Shown here piece by piece: positions 8,923 through 19,112 of a DNA stretch of 64,000 nucleotides. This DNA is from Streptomyces sp. NBC_01485. GTDB taxonomy: Bacteria > Actinomycetota > Actinomycetes > Streptomycetales > Streptomycetaceae. The stretch lies in assembly GCF_036227125.1 (NCBI RefSeq), contig NZ_CP109435.1:4588001-4652000 (forward strand), read 5' to 3'. Position 1 is the stretch's first letter; each line of letters starts with the position of its first letter. Under the pieces are notes generated by a model. That model had not been told where the DNA came from. It did no database searches and saw only the letters and a program-made list of their open reading frames with translations. A program made the translations under genes and the position numbers.

Positions 8923-10254
8923 TCAGCGAGCGCCGTCCGCGAGCAGTTTCAGTTCGTCGAGGAACGTCTCCGCCAGGAGTCCGGCGTCCCGGCTGCCCGA
9001 GTTGGTGGCGACGCTGAGCGTGTGGCCCTGGGTGCAGCCGCCCAGCGCGAAGGTGGCCGTGTCGGCCGGGGGGACCATGGGGACGATGGTGAGGTGGCGC
9101 AGCGGTCGTCCGGCCAGGGTCTGACCGTGCTCGCGCAGATGGACGTAGGAGCAGGCCGCCGGGGCGTACGCGGGCGCGAAGATCTTTCCGCCGGCCAGGG
9201 CCATGGTCGCCCCGGGAACCACCGCGAGGGTGCCCTCGACCAGCTTCTCGGAGGTGCGCCGGGGGCGGGTGACGGTGGTGAGCAGTCCGGTGCACGCGGT
9301 CAGCCGGGCCGCCGGGTCGGACAGCGTCACCGGCGCGGGGACGCGGACGTTGGCGAACGCGTTGCCCAGGAACTCCCCGCAGTCGTCGGGGCGTTCGTCG
9401 ACCGGGACGGACAGCCAGACCTGCCGTGATCCCGGGGCTCCGACCTCGGCCGGGACCTGTTCTGCCGAGCCGAGGCAGGAGCGGAGTACTCCGGAGACCG
9501 TCGCCAGGAACACCTCGTTGGTGGTCGCCGGGCGGGTCGAGCCTGCTTCTCCCGTTCCTTCCGTTCCTTCCGTTCCTCCCGTACGGACGGCTTGGCGTGC
9601 GGCTCGCAGGACGTCGGCGCGTAGTCGTACGACCGTGTACGCGGGCTCGCGCGCGCCCTGGTGCGGCAGGGGCACCGCGCGTCCCGTGGTCAGGAGGCCG
9701 GGCGGGCCGCCGGCGGCCGTGCTGTCGGGGCGGACCATGCGTCGGCGGGGGCCGGGTACCGCCAGGGAGGCGGGGCCGTCCAGCGGGCCGCCGTCGTCGA
9801 GGAGGGCGCGCAGGAGGGTCGTCAGGGAGCGGCCGTCGAGCAGGCTGTGGTGCATCCGGAAGAGGAGGGAGAACTCGCCCTCCGTCGCGCCGCGCAGGAG
9901 GTGCAGGCTCCACGGCGGGCGGTCGGCGGGGAAGGGGGTGTGGAACCACTGCCGCACCGCGTCCCGGAGGGTGACGTCCGCGCTGTCGACCTGCTGGGCC
10001 AGGTCGTGGCCGTCCCGCCGCGCCCAGCGGTGCCGGCCGGTCCACCAGGCCAGGCTGCCCGGGCGGGCGGCGCCGGGCGCGACCAGGGTCTGGGTGAGGC
10101 GGGGCAGCGCCTTCCAGCGTTCCTCGACCAGCGCCCGCAGTTCGTCCAGCGCGGGCGGGGCGCCTACGAAGTCCAGGGCGATCCCGGCGTTCGGCGGGCC
10201 GAACGGCCAGCGGGCCATCCCCTCCTCCATCAAGGGCAGATGCGATCCGGGCAT
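8923..10254 (-). CDS. Wax ester synthase / DGAT-type acyltransferase
   Basis: A 443-aa protein with the family's active-site motif HHxxxDG at residues around 137 (RMHHSLLDGRS), plus the later conserved blocks FLGNAFANVRVPAP and GGCTQGHTLSVATNSG. The start chosen is the ATG at 10254, which has AGGAG eight bases upstream; an in-frame ATG 12 codons later has a Shine-Dalgarno very close to it. The family transfers acyl groups from acyl-CoA to long-chain alcohols or diacylglycerol, giving storage lipid in Streptomyces. It diverges from the glycosyltransferase at 10555 and converges on the palindromic repeat. Confidence 0.85.
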   Translation of the reverse strand: MPGSHLPLMEEGMARWPFGPPNAGIALDFVGAPPALDELRALVEERWKALPRLTQTLVAPGAARPGSLAWWTGRHRWARRDGHDLAQQVDSADVTLRDAVRQWFHTPFPADRPPWSLHLLRGATEGEFSLLFRMHHSLLDGRSLTTLLRALLDDGGPLDGPASLAVPGPRRRMVRPDSTAAGGPPGLLTTGRAVPLPHQGAREPAYTVVRLRADVLRAARQAVRTGGTEGTEGTGEAGSTRPATTNEVFLATVSGVLRSCLGSAEQVPAEVGAPGSRQVWLSVPVDERPDDCGEFLGNAFANVRVPAPVTLSDPAARLTACTGLLTTVTRPRRTSEKLVEGTLAVVPGATMALAGGKIFAPAYAPAACSYVHLREHGQTLAGRPLRHLTIVPMVPPADTATFALGGCTQGHTLSVATNSGSRDAGLLAETFLDELKLLADGAR

Positions 10255-10554
10255 GAGACTGCTCCTGTCATGGGCTGAGGACGACGACGTCCTGTACTCC
10301 CAACGGCCGATCCGGACCGGCGGTCACGTCCCACGGCGGTCGTGTGGCAGTCCCACGGCGGTCCCACGGCGCTCTCAGGGGTCAACGCGGGGCCGTGCGG
10401 GCTCCCTGATGGGGTGACACTCCAGCAGGTTTGGGGTCAGGAACGGCGTCGGAGCGCCTTTAATCGGGACTCCGCGTCTGCCGTCTCTTCCGCCGTCCGG
10501 ACGCGCGTCCTTGAGTCCCCGCCCCGGCTCGGTGCCGGTCAGGAGTTGCGTGTC

Positions 10555-11781
<1,227 letters not shown>

Positions 11782-11926
11782 GCCCGGACCCGTAAGTCCC
11801 TGCGTCGTGGTCCGGACCTGTAATCCGGGACCCGTAGGCCCGGACCCGTCGTCCCGGACCCGTGATCCTGGACCCGTGATCCTGGACCTGTATCCGGGAC
11901 CCGTAGGCCCGGACCCGTAAACCCCG
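11782..11926. repeat. 14-15-bp degenerate tandem array
   Basis: About nine units of the type CCCGGACCCGTAGG follow one another (variants include TCCTGGACCCGTGA), filling most of the gap between the glycosyltransferase stop and the thioesterase. No coding sense. Arrays with 10-15-bp units recur at 27.8, 58.9 and 63.9 kb in this window, each just after a gene. Confidence 0.8.
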
Positions 11927-12010
11927 GCAGCTGCCGCCGCCCCGTAGTCCCGGCACCGAACACCGGCCCGGGAGACCGGAACCCTTGCCGTTCCTAGGAG
12001 TTACTGACAC

Positions 12011-12481
12011 ATGTTGACCCACGCCCTGCCGACCGGCATCCCCGCCGCCCGCCCCGCGAACTGCCGCCCGCACCTCTATCTCCGCCAGGTACGCATGAGC
12101 GACCTGGACTCCATGCAGCACGTGAACAACGCCCGGCTGCTGGAGATGATCCAGGACGCCCACATCGACATGTTCTACCTGCGCTCCGGGCCGCCCGGGC
12201 AGGAGATCCGCCCCCGGTTCGTCTACGCACGCCACGAGCTCGACTACACGGAACCGCTCGTGCTCCAGCCCGAGCCGGTCACCATCACCACGACCATCGG
12301 CGACCTGCGCCGCTCGTCCTTCCGGCTCACCAGCCGCGTCACGCGCGACGCGCAGGTGTTCTGCACCAGCGTCAGCACGGCCGTCGCCTACGACCCGGAC
12401 GCCCGCTGCTCGCGCCGGCTCGAGGAAGCGGAACTGGCCCTCGCGGCCCGCCACGCCACCCCGCCGGACCCGGCACACTGA
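12011..12481 (+). CDS. Hotdog-fold acyl-CoA thioesterase
   Basis: A 156-aa single-domain 4HBT protein, started at the ATG at 12011 with AGGAG about ten bases before. The active-site block is clear: VRMSDLDSMQHVNNARLLEMIQDAH, with the Asp and HVNNA typical of YbgC/FadM-like thioesterases. RFVYARHELDYTEPL follows. It should hydrolyse acyl-CoA or acyl-ACP thioesters in the cytosol. It lies downstream of the glycosyltransferase, separated by the repeat array, so co-transcription is uncertain. Confidence 0.85.
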   Translation: MLTHALPTGIPAARPANCRPHLYLRQVRMSDLDSMQHVNNARLLEMIQDAHIDMFYLRSGPPGQEIRPRFVYARHELDYTEPLVLQPEPVTITTTIGDLRRSSFRLTSRVTRDAQVFCTSVSTAVAYDPDARCSRRLEEAELALAARHATPPDPAH

Positions 12482-12533
12482 CCGGCCCTGATCAATCCGG
12501 GCTCCGTCAGGAAGGTGATGGGCGGGCCCTGCC

Positions 12534-14579
12534 TCAGCGCACGATCCGTACCGGCTTCGTCTCGCTCGCCTGGTCGATCTCCGACACCCGCACCGTCGCC
12601 TTCATCTCCCAGGTGCCGGGGATGGGCAGGTTGACGGCGTCGGCGGCCCAGTAGCCGCCCCGGTCGGTGACCTTGGCGTCGATGGGGCCGATCTTCTGGT
12701 CGGGGAGGCTGAAGGAGAGGCGCAGTTCGGGGACGCTGACGAAGCCGCCGTCGGGGCCGTAGACCACGGCCTGGAGGCTGTTGTCGCCGACCCGGCCCGG
12801 GTCGAGGGTGACCTGCACCTTGCCGCGGACGGCGCCGACGTCGGGGGAGTCGATCTCGAAGGGGATGTTGGTCACCGAGGCCACGGGCAGCCCGGCCGAC
12901 TGCTCCGCCGTCGCCGCCTCGGCCGCCGCCCGGCCCGGAAGAGTGCCGGTCAGCACGGTCGTGAGGACGAGTACGACGACGGAGACGGCGACCTCGGCCA
13001 GCACGGACCGACGCAGTGCCCGGCGGTGGGCGTCCTCGGCGGGGGTGAGGGGCGTGGGCTGCTTGGCCGGGGGCTTGTCGGCCGGAGCGTTCTCCGCCGG
13101 GGGGTTGTCGGCCGCAGGCTTCTCGGGCAGTGCCGAAGCATCCGCCGGTCCGCCTACCGGCTCCGGAACCCGCGCCTCCGCCTTCAGGGACTCCGTCTTG
13201 AGCGACTCCACCTTGAGGGACTCTGTCTTCAGCGCCTCAGCCGTCTCGGTCGCCTCGGTCGTCACGTTCCGCTCCGTCCTTTGCCTGGTGGTCCTTGCCG
13301 TGCTTGCCGTCCTTGTCGCCGTCGTCACCGTCTGGCGTGACCGCGCGCCCGCCGCCAGCAGCAGGGTCACCACGGCCAGTTTGGCGAGCAGGATCCGGCC
13401 GTACGTCGTGTCCGTCAGCGCGGACACGGAGCCGAGGCCGCGCCAGGACTGGTAGACACCGGTCACCACCAGGACCGTCACCGACAGGCCGGCCAGCCGG
13501 GAGAAGCCGGTGACCACGTGGGACGGGACGGACGCGCGGTAGAGCAGGGTGAGCAGGGACGTCAGTCCGCCCAGCCACACCGCCATGGCCAGCAGGTGCA
13601 GCACCGAGGACGTCATCGCGGCCGGGACCTGGATGCCGGCCGAGGCGTGTTCGGCGGCGGCCCAGGTCAGAGCGAGGCCCACCGCCAGCGCGGCGCCGGT
13701 CAGAAGCGCCGCGCGCGACGGCCGCTCCCCCTTCCGCTCCCCGTTCCGTTCCGCCAGGAGCTTGCGCTGCCGCAGGAGCAGGACCGCGGCCGCCGCCAGC
13801 AGCGCGAGGCGCGCCACCAGGGCCAGGCCCGGACGGGTGCCCAGTGTGCGGGTCAGGCCGGACGGGTCGAGGGCCTGCGCCGGGCCGGTCCCGGTCTCGT
13901 AGGGGGCGCGGAGCAGGAGCAGGAACACCGTCGATCCGGCGAGCGCCCACCAGCCGGCCAGCAGCAGCCGGCGCAGCGGCCGGACGTCCGGCGGCCGGCA
14001 GACGGCGACGAAGGCGGCGGTGCCGATGAGCAGCGCCGCGGCGAGGTAGGCGACGTAGCGGCCGATGTTGAAGAGGCCGCTGGTGGCCGGGTCCTCCACG
14101 GAGGCGCTGGGCAGGGGCGGCGGGGTCGCGGAGGGTTCGCCCACGGAGAAGGTGAAGGCGCCCGCGATCGGGTGGCTGTCCGCCGACACGACCCGCCACG
14201 CCACGGTGAACGTGCCGGTGCCGAGCTTGCCGGGCAGGGTGACGCGCGCGGTGTCGGCGCGGCCGTCCGCGTGACCCGCCCTGCCCGTCTTCACCCGCTG
14301 GTTGTCGGGGTCGAAGACGCGGAAGGAGTCGTCGAGCAGGCCTACCGACTCGGTGAAGGTGAGGGTGATGGAACCGGGGGCCGTCTTGACGACGCTTCCG
14401 TCGGCGGGGTCGGCGCCGCGAAGGGCCGCGTGCGCCGAGGCCGGTCCGCCGCCGAGGAGGAGCAGGACCAGCACGGTGCCCAGCAGCACCAGCCCCTGAA
14501 GCCGCCTTCGGCCGCCGCCGTGTCGCCCGGCGCCCGCTCGCTCACCGCCGTGCCGTCCGCCATCGTGCCTTTCGCTCAC
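12534..14579 (-). CDS. CopC-CopD fusion copper transport/resistance protein
   Basis: About 681 aa from a GTG at 14579. After a signal/anchor segment (GLVLLGTVLVLLLLGGGPASAHA) comes a CopC domain: the copper-binding mature N-terminal His in AHAALRGADPADGS and the DSHPIAGAFTFSV block near residue 140. Eight or so membrane helices of CopD follow (residues 180-420). A linker with repeated KTESLKVESLKTESLKAE units comes next. The end is a YtkA-like beta domain (residues 560-680). It should bind Cu at the outer face and move it across the membrane. The start is uncertain; an in-frame upstream codon at 14657 exists. Same strand as the SDR operon, 84 bp downstream of it. Confidence 0.88.
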   Translation of the reverse strand: MSERHDGGRHGGERAGAGRHGGGRRRLQGLVLLGTVLVLLLLGGGPASAHAALRGADPADGSVVKTAPGSITLTFTESVGLLDDSFRVFDPDNQRVKTGRAGHADGRADTARVTLPGKLGTGTFTVAWRVVSADSHPIAGAFTFSVGEPSATPPPLPSASVEDPATSGLFNIGRYVAYLAAALLIGTAAFVAVCRPPDVRPLRRLLLAGWWALAGSTVFLLLLRAPYETGTGPAQALDPSGLTRTLGTRPGLALVARLALLAAAAVLLLRQRKLLAERNGERKGERPSRAALLTGAALAVGLALTWAAAEHASAGIQVPAAMTSSVLHLLAMAVWLGGLTSLLTLLYRASVPSHVVTGFSRLAGLSVTVLVVTGVYQSWRGLGSVSALTDTTYGRILLAKLAVVTLLLAAGARSRQTVTTATRTASTARTTRQRTERNVTTEATETAEALKTESLKVESLKTESLKAEARVPEPVGGPADASALPEKPAADNPPAENAPADKPPAKQPTPLTPAEDAHRRALRRSVLAEVAVSVVVLVLTTVLTGTLPGRAAAEAATAEQSAGLPVASVTNIPFEIDSPDVGAVRGKVQVTLDPGRVGDNSLQAVVYGPDGGFVSVPELRLSFSLPDQKIGPIDAKVTDRGGYWAADAVNLPIPGTWEMKATVRVSEIDQASETKPVRIVR

Positions 14580-14663
14580 GTCAACCGCTCCGTACTGCCG
14601 AGACTCGAGACTCGTGTGCTCAGGGATACGTACGCATGCACAGAGCATCCGGTTCACCTGCCC

Positions 14664-15512
14664 TCACCACGTCGGGCGGGCCGAGACCCCGCCGTCCACG
14701 ACCAGGTCGTGCCCGGTGATCCAGGACGCGAGCGGCGAGGCCAGGAACACGCAGGCGTCGCCGACGTCCTCGGGGCGGCCGAGCCGGCCGACCGCGACGG
14801 CCTCCCGCCACCGCCGTACCCCCTCCGGCCAGGCCTCGGCCAGGCCCTCCCGGTCGATCAGCCCCGGCGAGACCGTGTTCACGCGGATGCCGGACGCCCC
14901 GTACTCCTGCGCCGCCGCCCGCGCGTGCATCACGACCGCCGCCTTGGCGGCGGAGTAGTGGGCGTGACCCGGGGCGGGCATCCCCGCCTCGACGGAGGCG
15001 ATGTGGGTGATGGTCCCGCCGTGCTCCCGCATCACCTCCGCCGCGGCCTGCGTGCACGCGAACACGCTGGTCAGGTTGGTGTCCACGACCGCCCGCCAGT
15101 CCGCCGCCGCCATCCCGGGCAACGGCTGCACGGGCTGTACGCCCGCGTTGTTGACGAGCGCGGTCAACCGGCCGCCGTCTCGCCGAGCACCCTCCTGCGC
15201 GCCCCGCTGAGCACCCCACTGCGCGCCCCACTCGGCGGCATCGGCGACCAGCCGCCGGCACTCCTCCTCGACGGTCAGATCGGCGCCCGGCAGGACGACG
15301 GCCCGTTCGCCGATCTCCCGCGCCAGCGCCTCCGTCGCCGCCACCGCCGTACGGCAGTGCAGCGCCACCGCCGCGCCCTCCGCCGCGAACCGCAGCGCGA
15401 TGCCGCGCCCGATCCCGCCGCCCGCACCCGTGATCAGGGCCACCTGGCCCGCCAGCAACGTCGTCGAACTCCTCGAACTGGTCGAACTCGTCGGCCTCGT
15501 CAACTTCGTCAT
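14664..15512 (-). CDS. Short-chain dehydrogenase/reductase
   Basis: A 282-aa classical SDR. The cofactor motif GAGGGIGRG is near residue 29 after a Ser/Thr-rich N-terminal extension. NNAG follows, then the catalytic Ser and YSAAK (Tyr and Lys). The C-terminal WITGHDLVVDGG is typical of glucose-dehydrogenase-like SDRs. A run GAQWGAQRGAQEGAR in the middle is a small in-frame repeat. The start overlaps the cupin stop by four bases, so it is the last gene of the iron-box operon. Substrate unknown. Confidence 0.88.
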   Translation of the reverse strand: MTKLTRPTSSTSSRSSTTLLAGQVALITGAGGGIGRGIALRFAAEGAAVALHCRTAVAATEALAREIGERAVVLPGADLTVEEECRRLVADAAEWGAQWGAQRGAQEGARRDGGRLTALVNNAGVQPVQPLPGMAAADWRAVVDTNLTSVFACTQAAAEVMREHGGTITHIASVEAGMPAPGHAHYSAAKAAVVMHARAAAQEYGASGIRVNTVSPGLIDREGLAEAWPEGVRRWREAVAVGRLGRPEDVGDACVFLASPLASWITGHDLVVDGGVSARPTW

Positions 15513-16042
15513 GGCCGGCACAGTTCCCTGATCAGGGGCGTGCGGTCCGGATAACGCGCCGTCAGGACGACCGCGTCCCCGTGTTCGTAGTCCCCGTAGG
15601 TGAAGCCAGGGGCCATCGTGCAGCCGAAGAAGGTCCAGGCGCCCCCGGCGACCACCCGCGCCCCCATCCAGGTGCCGGCGGGCACGGTGAGCTGCGGCTG
15701 CTGTCCCCCGAGGACGTCCGGGCCGAGCACGGCCGTGCGGGAGGTGCCGTCGGGGGCGAGGAGCAGCAGTTCGAGCGGGTCGCCGAGGTAGAAGTGCCAG
15801 ACCTCGTCGATGGGCAGGCGGTGCAGTGCCGAGTGGTCGCCGACGGTGACCAGCGCGACGATCGCCGTGCCGGCGGGGCGGCCGTCCGGCCCCTCGGGAC
15901 CCACCCACGTACGGCGGAACAGGCCGCCCTCGCGGGGGATCGGTTCCAGGCCGTAGTGGGCGACGAGGTCCTCGGGGGTGATGTCAGGGGTCCCGTCGGG
16001 GGTGACGTCAGGGGTGGTGTCGGGGGTGATCGGGGGAGTCAC
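15509..16042 (-). CDS. Cupin-fold protein of the DUF985 family
   Basis: A 177-aa protein with a Pro/Thr repeat at the N-terminus (TPDTTPDVTPDGTPDITPED) and then a DUF985-like cupin barrel: HYGLEPIPREGGLFRRTW, LPIDEVWHFYLGDPLELL, VPAGTWMGARVVAGGAWTFFGCTMAPGF. The family binds small ligands or metals; no reaction is known for it. It overlaps both neighbours by four bases (ATGA type), so it belongs to the same message as the GNAT and SDR genes. Confidence 0.85.
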   Translation of the reverse strand: MTPPITPDTTPDVTPDGTPDITPEDLVAHYGLEPIPREGGLFRRTWVGPEGPDGRPAGTAIVALVTVGDHSALHRLPIDEVWHFYLGDPLELLLLAPDGTSRTAVLGPDVLGGQQPQLTVPAGTWMGARVVAGGAWTFFGCTMAPGFTYGDYEHGDAVVLTARYPDRTPLIRELCRP

Positions 16043-16647
16043 CCGGGGAACGCTACCTCCCGCCTCAGGAAGGCGAGCTGGGCCTGCTTCTCCGGCAGGT
16101 ACACGTCCGGCAGGTCGACCTCCGGGAGCGTGACGACCGGTCCCGCCTCGAAGCCCTGCCGCAGGAACCGGGCGATGGCCTTCTCGTGCCGTACGTCCGG
16201 GTCCACCACGGCCCGCCGCCGGTCCAGTCCGATCATGACGTACGAGGCGAACGCGCCCATGATCACCGCCGACCAGCCCGGCCGCGCGCCCCCCTCGCCC
16301 GCCGGCGCGAGGAGCAGGTGCACGCCGACGTCCCCGGGCTCGACCTCGTAGACCTCGCCGACCCGGTCCGCGGTCGGCTCGTAGAGCTGGAAGAGGGCTG
16401 CCGGGACGCCGTCCAGCTCGGCGAGGAAGGCGTGATGGGTGTCCAGCGTGTCCATGTGGGCGTAGATCCCGGCGACTTGGTCCCGCGTCAGGCCGTTCAT
16501 GCCCCAGAACGCGGCCCGTTCCTCGCTCACCCAGGCGTGGACGACGTCGGCGTCGCCCTCGGCGTCGAGGCGGCGGATGCCGACGGTGCCGAAACCGTCG
16601 ACCACCTGCTCGTGCACATGGGCGTTCTGTGTGCGGGGGTCAGACAT
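16039..16647 (-). CDS. GNAT acetyltransferase, siderophore AlcB/IucB type
   Basis: A 202-aa protein resembling the acyl-CoA-dependent N-acyltransferases of hydroxamate siderophore pathways (AlcB, IucB, DesC). Recognisable blocks are WGMNGLTRDQVAGIY, AALFQLYEPTADRVGEVYEV, GDVGVHLLLAP and the C-terminal VVDPDVRHEKAIARFLRQGFEAGPVV. DesC-type enzymes acylate N-hydroxydiamines. With an iron box controlling the operon, a role in acylating a siderophore or its precursor is the best inference. The start overlaps the penicillin acylase gene by eight bases. Confidence 0.82.
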   Translation of the reverse strand: MSDPRTQNAHVHEQVVDGFGTVGIRRLDAEGDADVVHAWVSEERAAFWGMNGLTRDQVAGIYAHMDTLDTHHAFLAELDGVPAALFQLYEPTADRVGEVYEVEPGDVGVHLLLAPAGEGGARPGWSAVIMGAFASYVMIGLDRRRAVVDPDVRHEKAIARFLRQGFEAGPVVTLPEVDLPDVYLPEKQAQLAFLRREVAFPG

Positions 16648-19048
16648 CGTCGCTCTCCTTCGTCAGGTGTGCCCAGTCGGTGACGACCGGGGCCAGTTCG
16701 CCCTTGAGCCACAGAGGGAGCTGGTCGTGGTGGTGGGGGTGGCCGGGCAGCCCTGACGCCCCGTACGGGACGACCCACAGGCTGTCCTCGCGGCGGGCCA
16801 GGTCCCACACGTAACGGGCGGCCGGGCCACGCGCGGCGAGGTCGGTCCAGCCGGGCACGGCCGAGGTGCACAGCACACAGTCGTGGTCGCCGGAGAGGGC
16901 CGGGGCCGCCTGGTCCGAGGCGTCGGGGAGTGCCCGCCAGGGGGCGAGGCGGTGGGTGTCGCCCCAGCGGCCGGACAGCTGCGACTGGGCCTGGACCTGG
17001 GCCTGGACCTGGGCCTGCGCGGCGACCTCCTCCAGGGCCTCCCGGACGAGTGCCGGCCGGTCGATCCCGAACAACTCCTCGGCGCGCAGCAGGTGTTCGA
17101 GGGCGAAGCCGATGCGCGGGAGGAGCGCCAGCCAGGGGAGGAAGACCTCCGGGTAGGCGGGCGGGGCCGTCAGGGCGGCGAAGGCCGGGTGCGCGGCGAG
17201 GCGGCGGACGAGGGCGCTGCGCAGGACGGCGAACCCGGCCGCCTCCCGGCTGTCGGCGTCCATACGGCGGTCCCAGCGCAGCAGGCGATCGCGGAGTCCA
17301 GCGGCCGGTCCGGTCAGGTCGCCGAGGGCGGCCAGGTGGTCCAACAGGGGGGCTGCGGAGGCGAGATACGTGTCCATGTGGAGGGCCGGCATGTCGGACG
17401 CGGTCCAGGCGCGCTTCTCCGCCAGCAGCGCCCGGATGCGGTCGGCGCGGTGCGGCGGGGCGAACTCGACGCCCAACTCCCCTGCCGGGCCACGCTGGTT
17501 GGCCATCACGGCAACGCCGTCGGCCAGTCCCGCGCGGGGCGTCTCGTGCCAGCCGGTCCACTCGTGGCCGGGTTCCCAGGCGGGCACCAGCCGGGTGCCG
17601 TTGGCCGCCGCGCGCTGTGGCACCCGGCCCGCGACCCGGTGCAGCAGGCCGCCCTCGGTGTCGGCGGCCTGGACGACGTTGACGGGCTCGGCCCACAGGT
17701 CGAGGGCGCGGTCCACGTCGGCGACCCGGCGGGCCCGGAGCAGCGGCAGCAGCGCGCCGAACCCCAGGTCGCCGGTGACGCGGGGCGGGTGGCGCAGGCT
17801 CAGGGCGAGCGGGGGGCCGTCGTCCGGGGTCCCGTCGTCGAGGCCCTCCGGACCACCGGCGATCACCGGCCCGCGTTCCGTCTCCAGGATCTCGACCTCG
17901 GCGGTCTTCTCCCCTGCGACGCGCACGAGTTCGGTGTGCCGGGCGACCCGCCGCCAGGTGCCGTCGGGGCCGAGGGCCTCCACGCCCGCGCCCGTGCGAC
18001 GCAGCCGTTCGCGGTAGAGGTCCTGGTAGTCGGCCATGGCGTTGGTGATGGCCCAGGCGACCGTGCCGGTGTGGCCGAAGTGCGCGATGCCGGGGACACC
18101 GGGGACGGCGAGGCCTACGACGTCGAACTCGTCGCAGGCCAGGCGGATCTGCTGGTAGACGCCGGGGTCCTCGATGAAGCGGTGCGGGTCGCCGGCGATC
18201 ACCGGCTGCCCGGTGACCGTCCGGGCGCCGCTCACCAGCCAGCCGTTGCTGCCGGAGGTGCCGGGTCCGTCGGCGGCGAACAGACCGACCGCCTCGGGGC
18301 CGAGATGCCGGGCGGCCTCCTCGCGCCACAGCTTGGCGGGAAACCCGGCGAACAGGATGTGCGTGGCCAGCCAGACGGCCAGCGGGGTCCAAGGCTCCCA
18401 ACGCCCGGGCACGAGCCCGACCCGCGCGAACTCGGGGGCTTGGCAGGGGGTTTGGTCGGGAGATTGGCCGGAGGTTCGGTCTGCGGCTTGCCCGGAGGGT
18501 TGGCCTGCGGCTTGCCCGGAGGGTTGGCCTGCGGCTTGCCCGGAGGGTTGGCCTGGGACTTGCCCGGTGGCTTGGCCCGGGGCTTGGCCTGGGACTTGCC
18601 CGGTGGCTTGGCCCGGGGCTTGGCCTGGGACTTGCCCGGTGGCTTGGCCCGGGGCTTGGCCGACGGCTTGGTCGGGCGCTTGGCCCGGGGCTTGTTGGGC
18701 GGTCTGCTCTGGGGTTTTTGCTGCCGTCAGCCCCTCGTTGACGCCGTCGACGTACGCCCGTACCCAGTCCGCCGTCTCCGGGTCCCGTCTCTCCAGTTCG
18801 TCGAAGCAGCGTCTCGCCGTGTCGTCGAGGCGGGCGCGGCGTACGAAACGGTCCCAGGGGAGGGCTTCGGGGCCGAGGAAGGAGGCCGAGGTGCCCCGGG
18901 CGCGGTGCCGTTCGACCTCCAGTTGCCAGGCGCGGTCGCGGGCGGTGACCAGACCCTGGAGACGGGCGAGCGCGCGGGCGCTGTCGGCCCGCAGATGCGG
19001 AACGCCCCAGGCGTCACGGTAGATCTCGGTGGTCACCCTGTGCCCCAT
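16640..19048 (-). CDS. Penicillin acylase-family Ntn hydrolase
   Basis: About 802 aa opening with the family N-terminus IYRDAWGVPHLRADS. The self-processing nucleophile Ser is in GTSGSNGWLVSG (around residue 266), followed by DPHRFIEDPGVYQQIRL and the conserved FGHTGTVAWAITN. The chain before the nucleophile carries a long Gln/Gly/Pro/Ala repeat (residues about 112-206). The start may be the ATG at 19048 or a GTG at 19036. The iron box lies 8-26 bases upstream of the ATG, so the leader is very short or absent. There is no obvious signal peptide, unlike PvdQ-type periplasmic homologues. It probably removes an acyl group from an amide, perhaps on a siderophore. Confidence 0.85.
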   Translation of the reverse strand: MGHRVTTEIYRDAWGVPHLRADSARALARLQGLVTARDRAWQLEVERHRARGTSASFLGPEALPWDRFVRRARLDDTARRCFDELERRDPETADWVRAYVDGVNEGLTAAKTPEQTAQQAPGQAPDQAVGQAPGQATGQVPGQAPGQATGQVPGQAPGQATGQVPGQPSGQAAGQPSGQAAGQPSGQAADRTSGQSPDQTPCQAPEFARVGLVPGRWEPWTPLAVWLATHILFAGFPAKLWREEAARHLGPEAVGLFAADGPGTSGSNGWLVSGARTVTGQPVIAGDPHRFIEDPGVYQQIRLACDEFDVVGLAVPGVPGIAHFGHTGTVAWAITNAMADYQDLYRERLRRTGAGVEALGPDGTWRRVARHTELVRVAGEKTAEVEILETERGPVIAGGPEGLDDGTPDDGPPLALSLRHPPRVTGDLGFGALLPLLRARRVADVDRALDLWAEPVNVVQAADTEGGLLHRVAGRVPQRAAANGTRLVPAWEPGHEWTGWHETPRAGLADGVAVMANQRGPAGELGVEFAPPHRADRIRALLAEKRAWTASDMPALHMDTYLASAAPLLDHLAALGDLTGPAAGLRDRLLRWDRRMDADSREAAGFAVLRSALVRRLAAHPAFAALTAPPAYPEVFLPWLALLPRIGFALEHLLRAEELFGIDRPALVREALEEVAAQAQVQAQVQAQSQLSGRWGDTHRLAPWRALPDASDQAAPALSGDHDCVLCTSAVPGWTDLAARGPAARYVWDLARREDSLWVVPYGASGLPGHPHHHDQLPLWLKGELAPVVTDWAHLTKESDDV
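18430..18712 (-). repeat. In-frame tandem repeat coding for GQxxGQxPGQ
   Basis: Within the acylase gene, about 280 bp are nested direct repeats. Three units read AGQPSG-type, and three longer units (about 48 bp each) encode QAPGQATGQVPG. All unit lengths are multiples of three, so the frame is kept. The encoded run is Gln/Gly/Pro-rich and should be unstructured. Penicillin acylases do not normally have this segment in the alpha chain. Confidence 0.88.
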
Positions 19049-19055
19049 CTTCGCT

Positions 19056-19074
19056 TTAGGTTAGCCTTGCCTAA
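19056..19074. promoter_or_regulatory. Iron box (DmdR1/IdeR operator) between divergent genes
   Basis: TTAGGTTAGCCTTGCCTAA matches the 19-bp actinobacterial DmdR1/IdeR/DtxR consensus at nearly every position. It lies between the acylase operon (minus strand) and the siderophore-interacting protein gene (plus strand), so one operator should silence both when iron is sufficient. Confidence 0.92.
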
Positions 19075-19112
19075 GTAAGTTGCCGGAATCGTACACAAGG
19101 GGTGAAGAGGTC

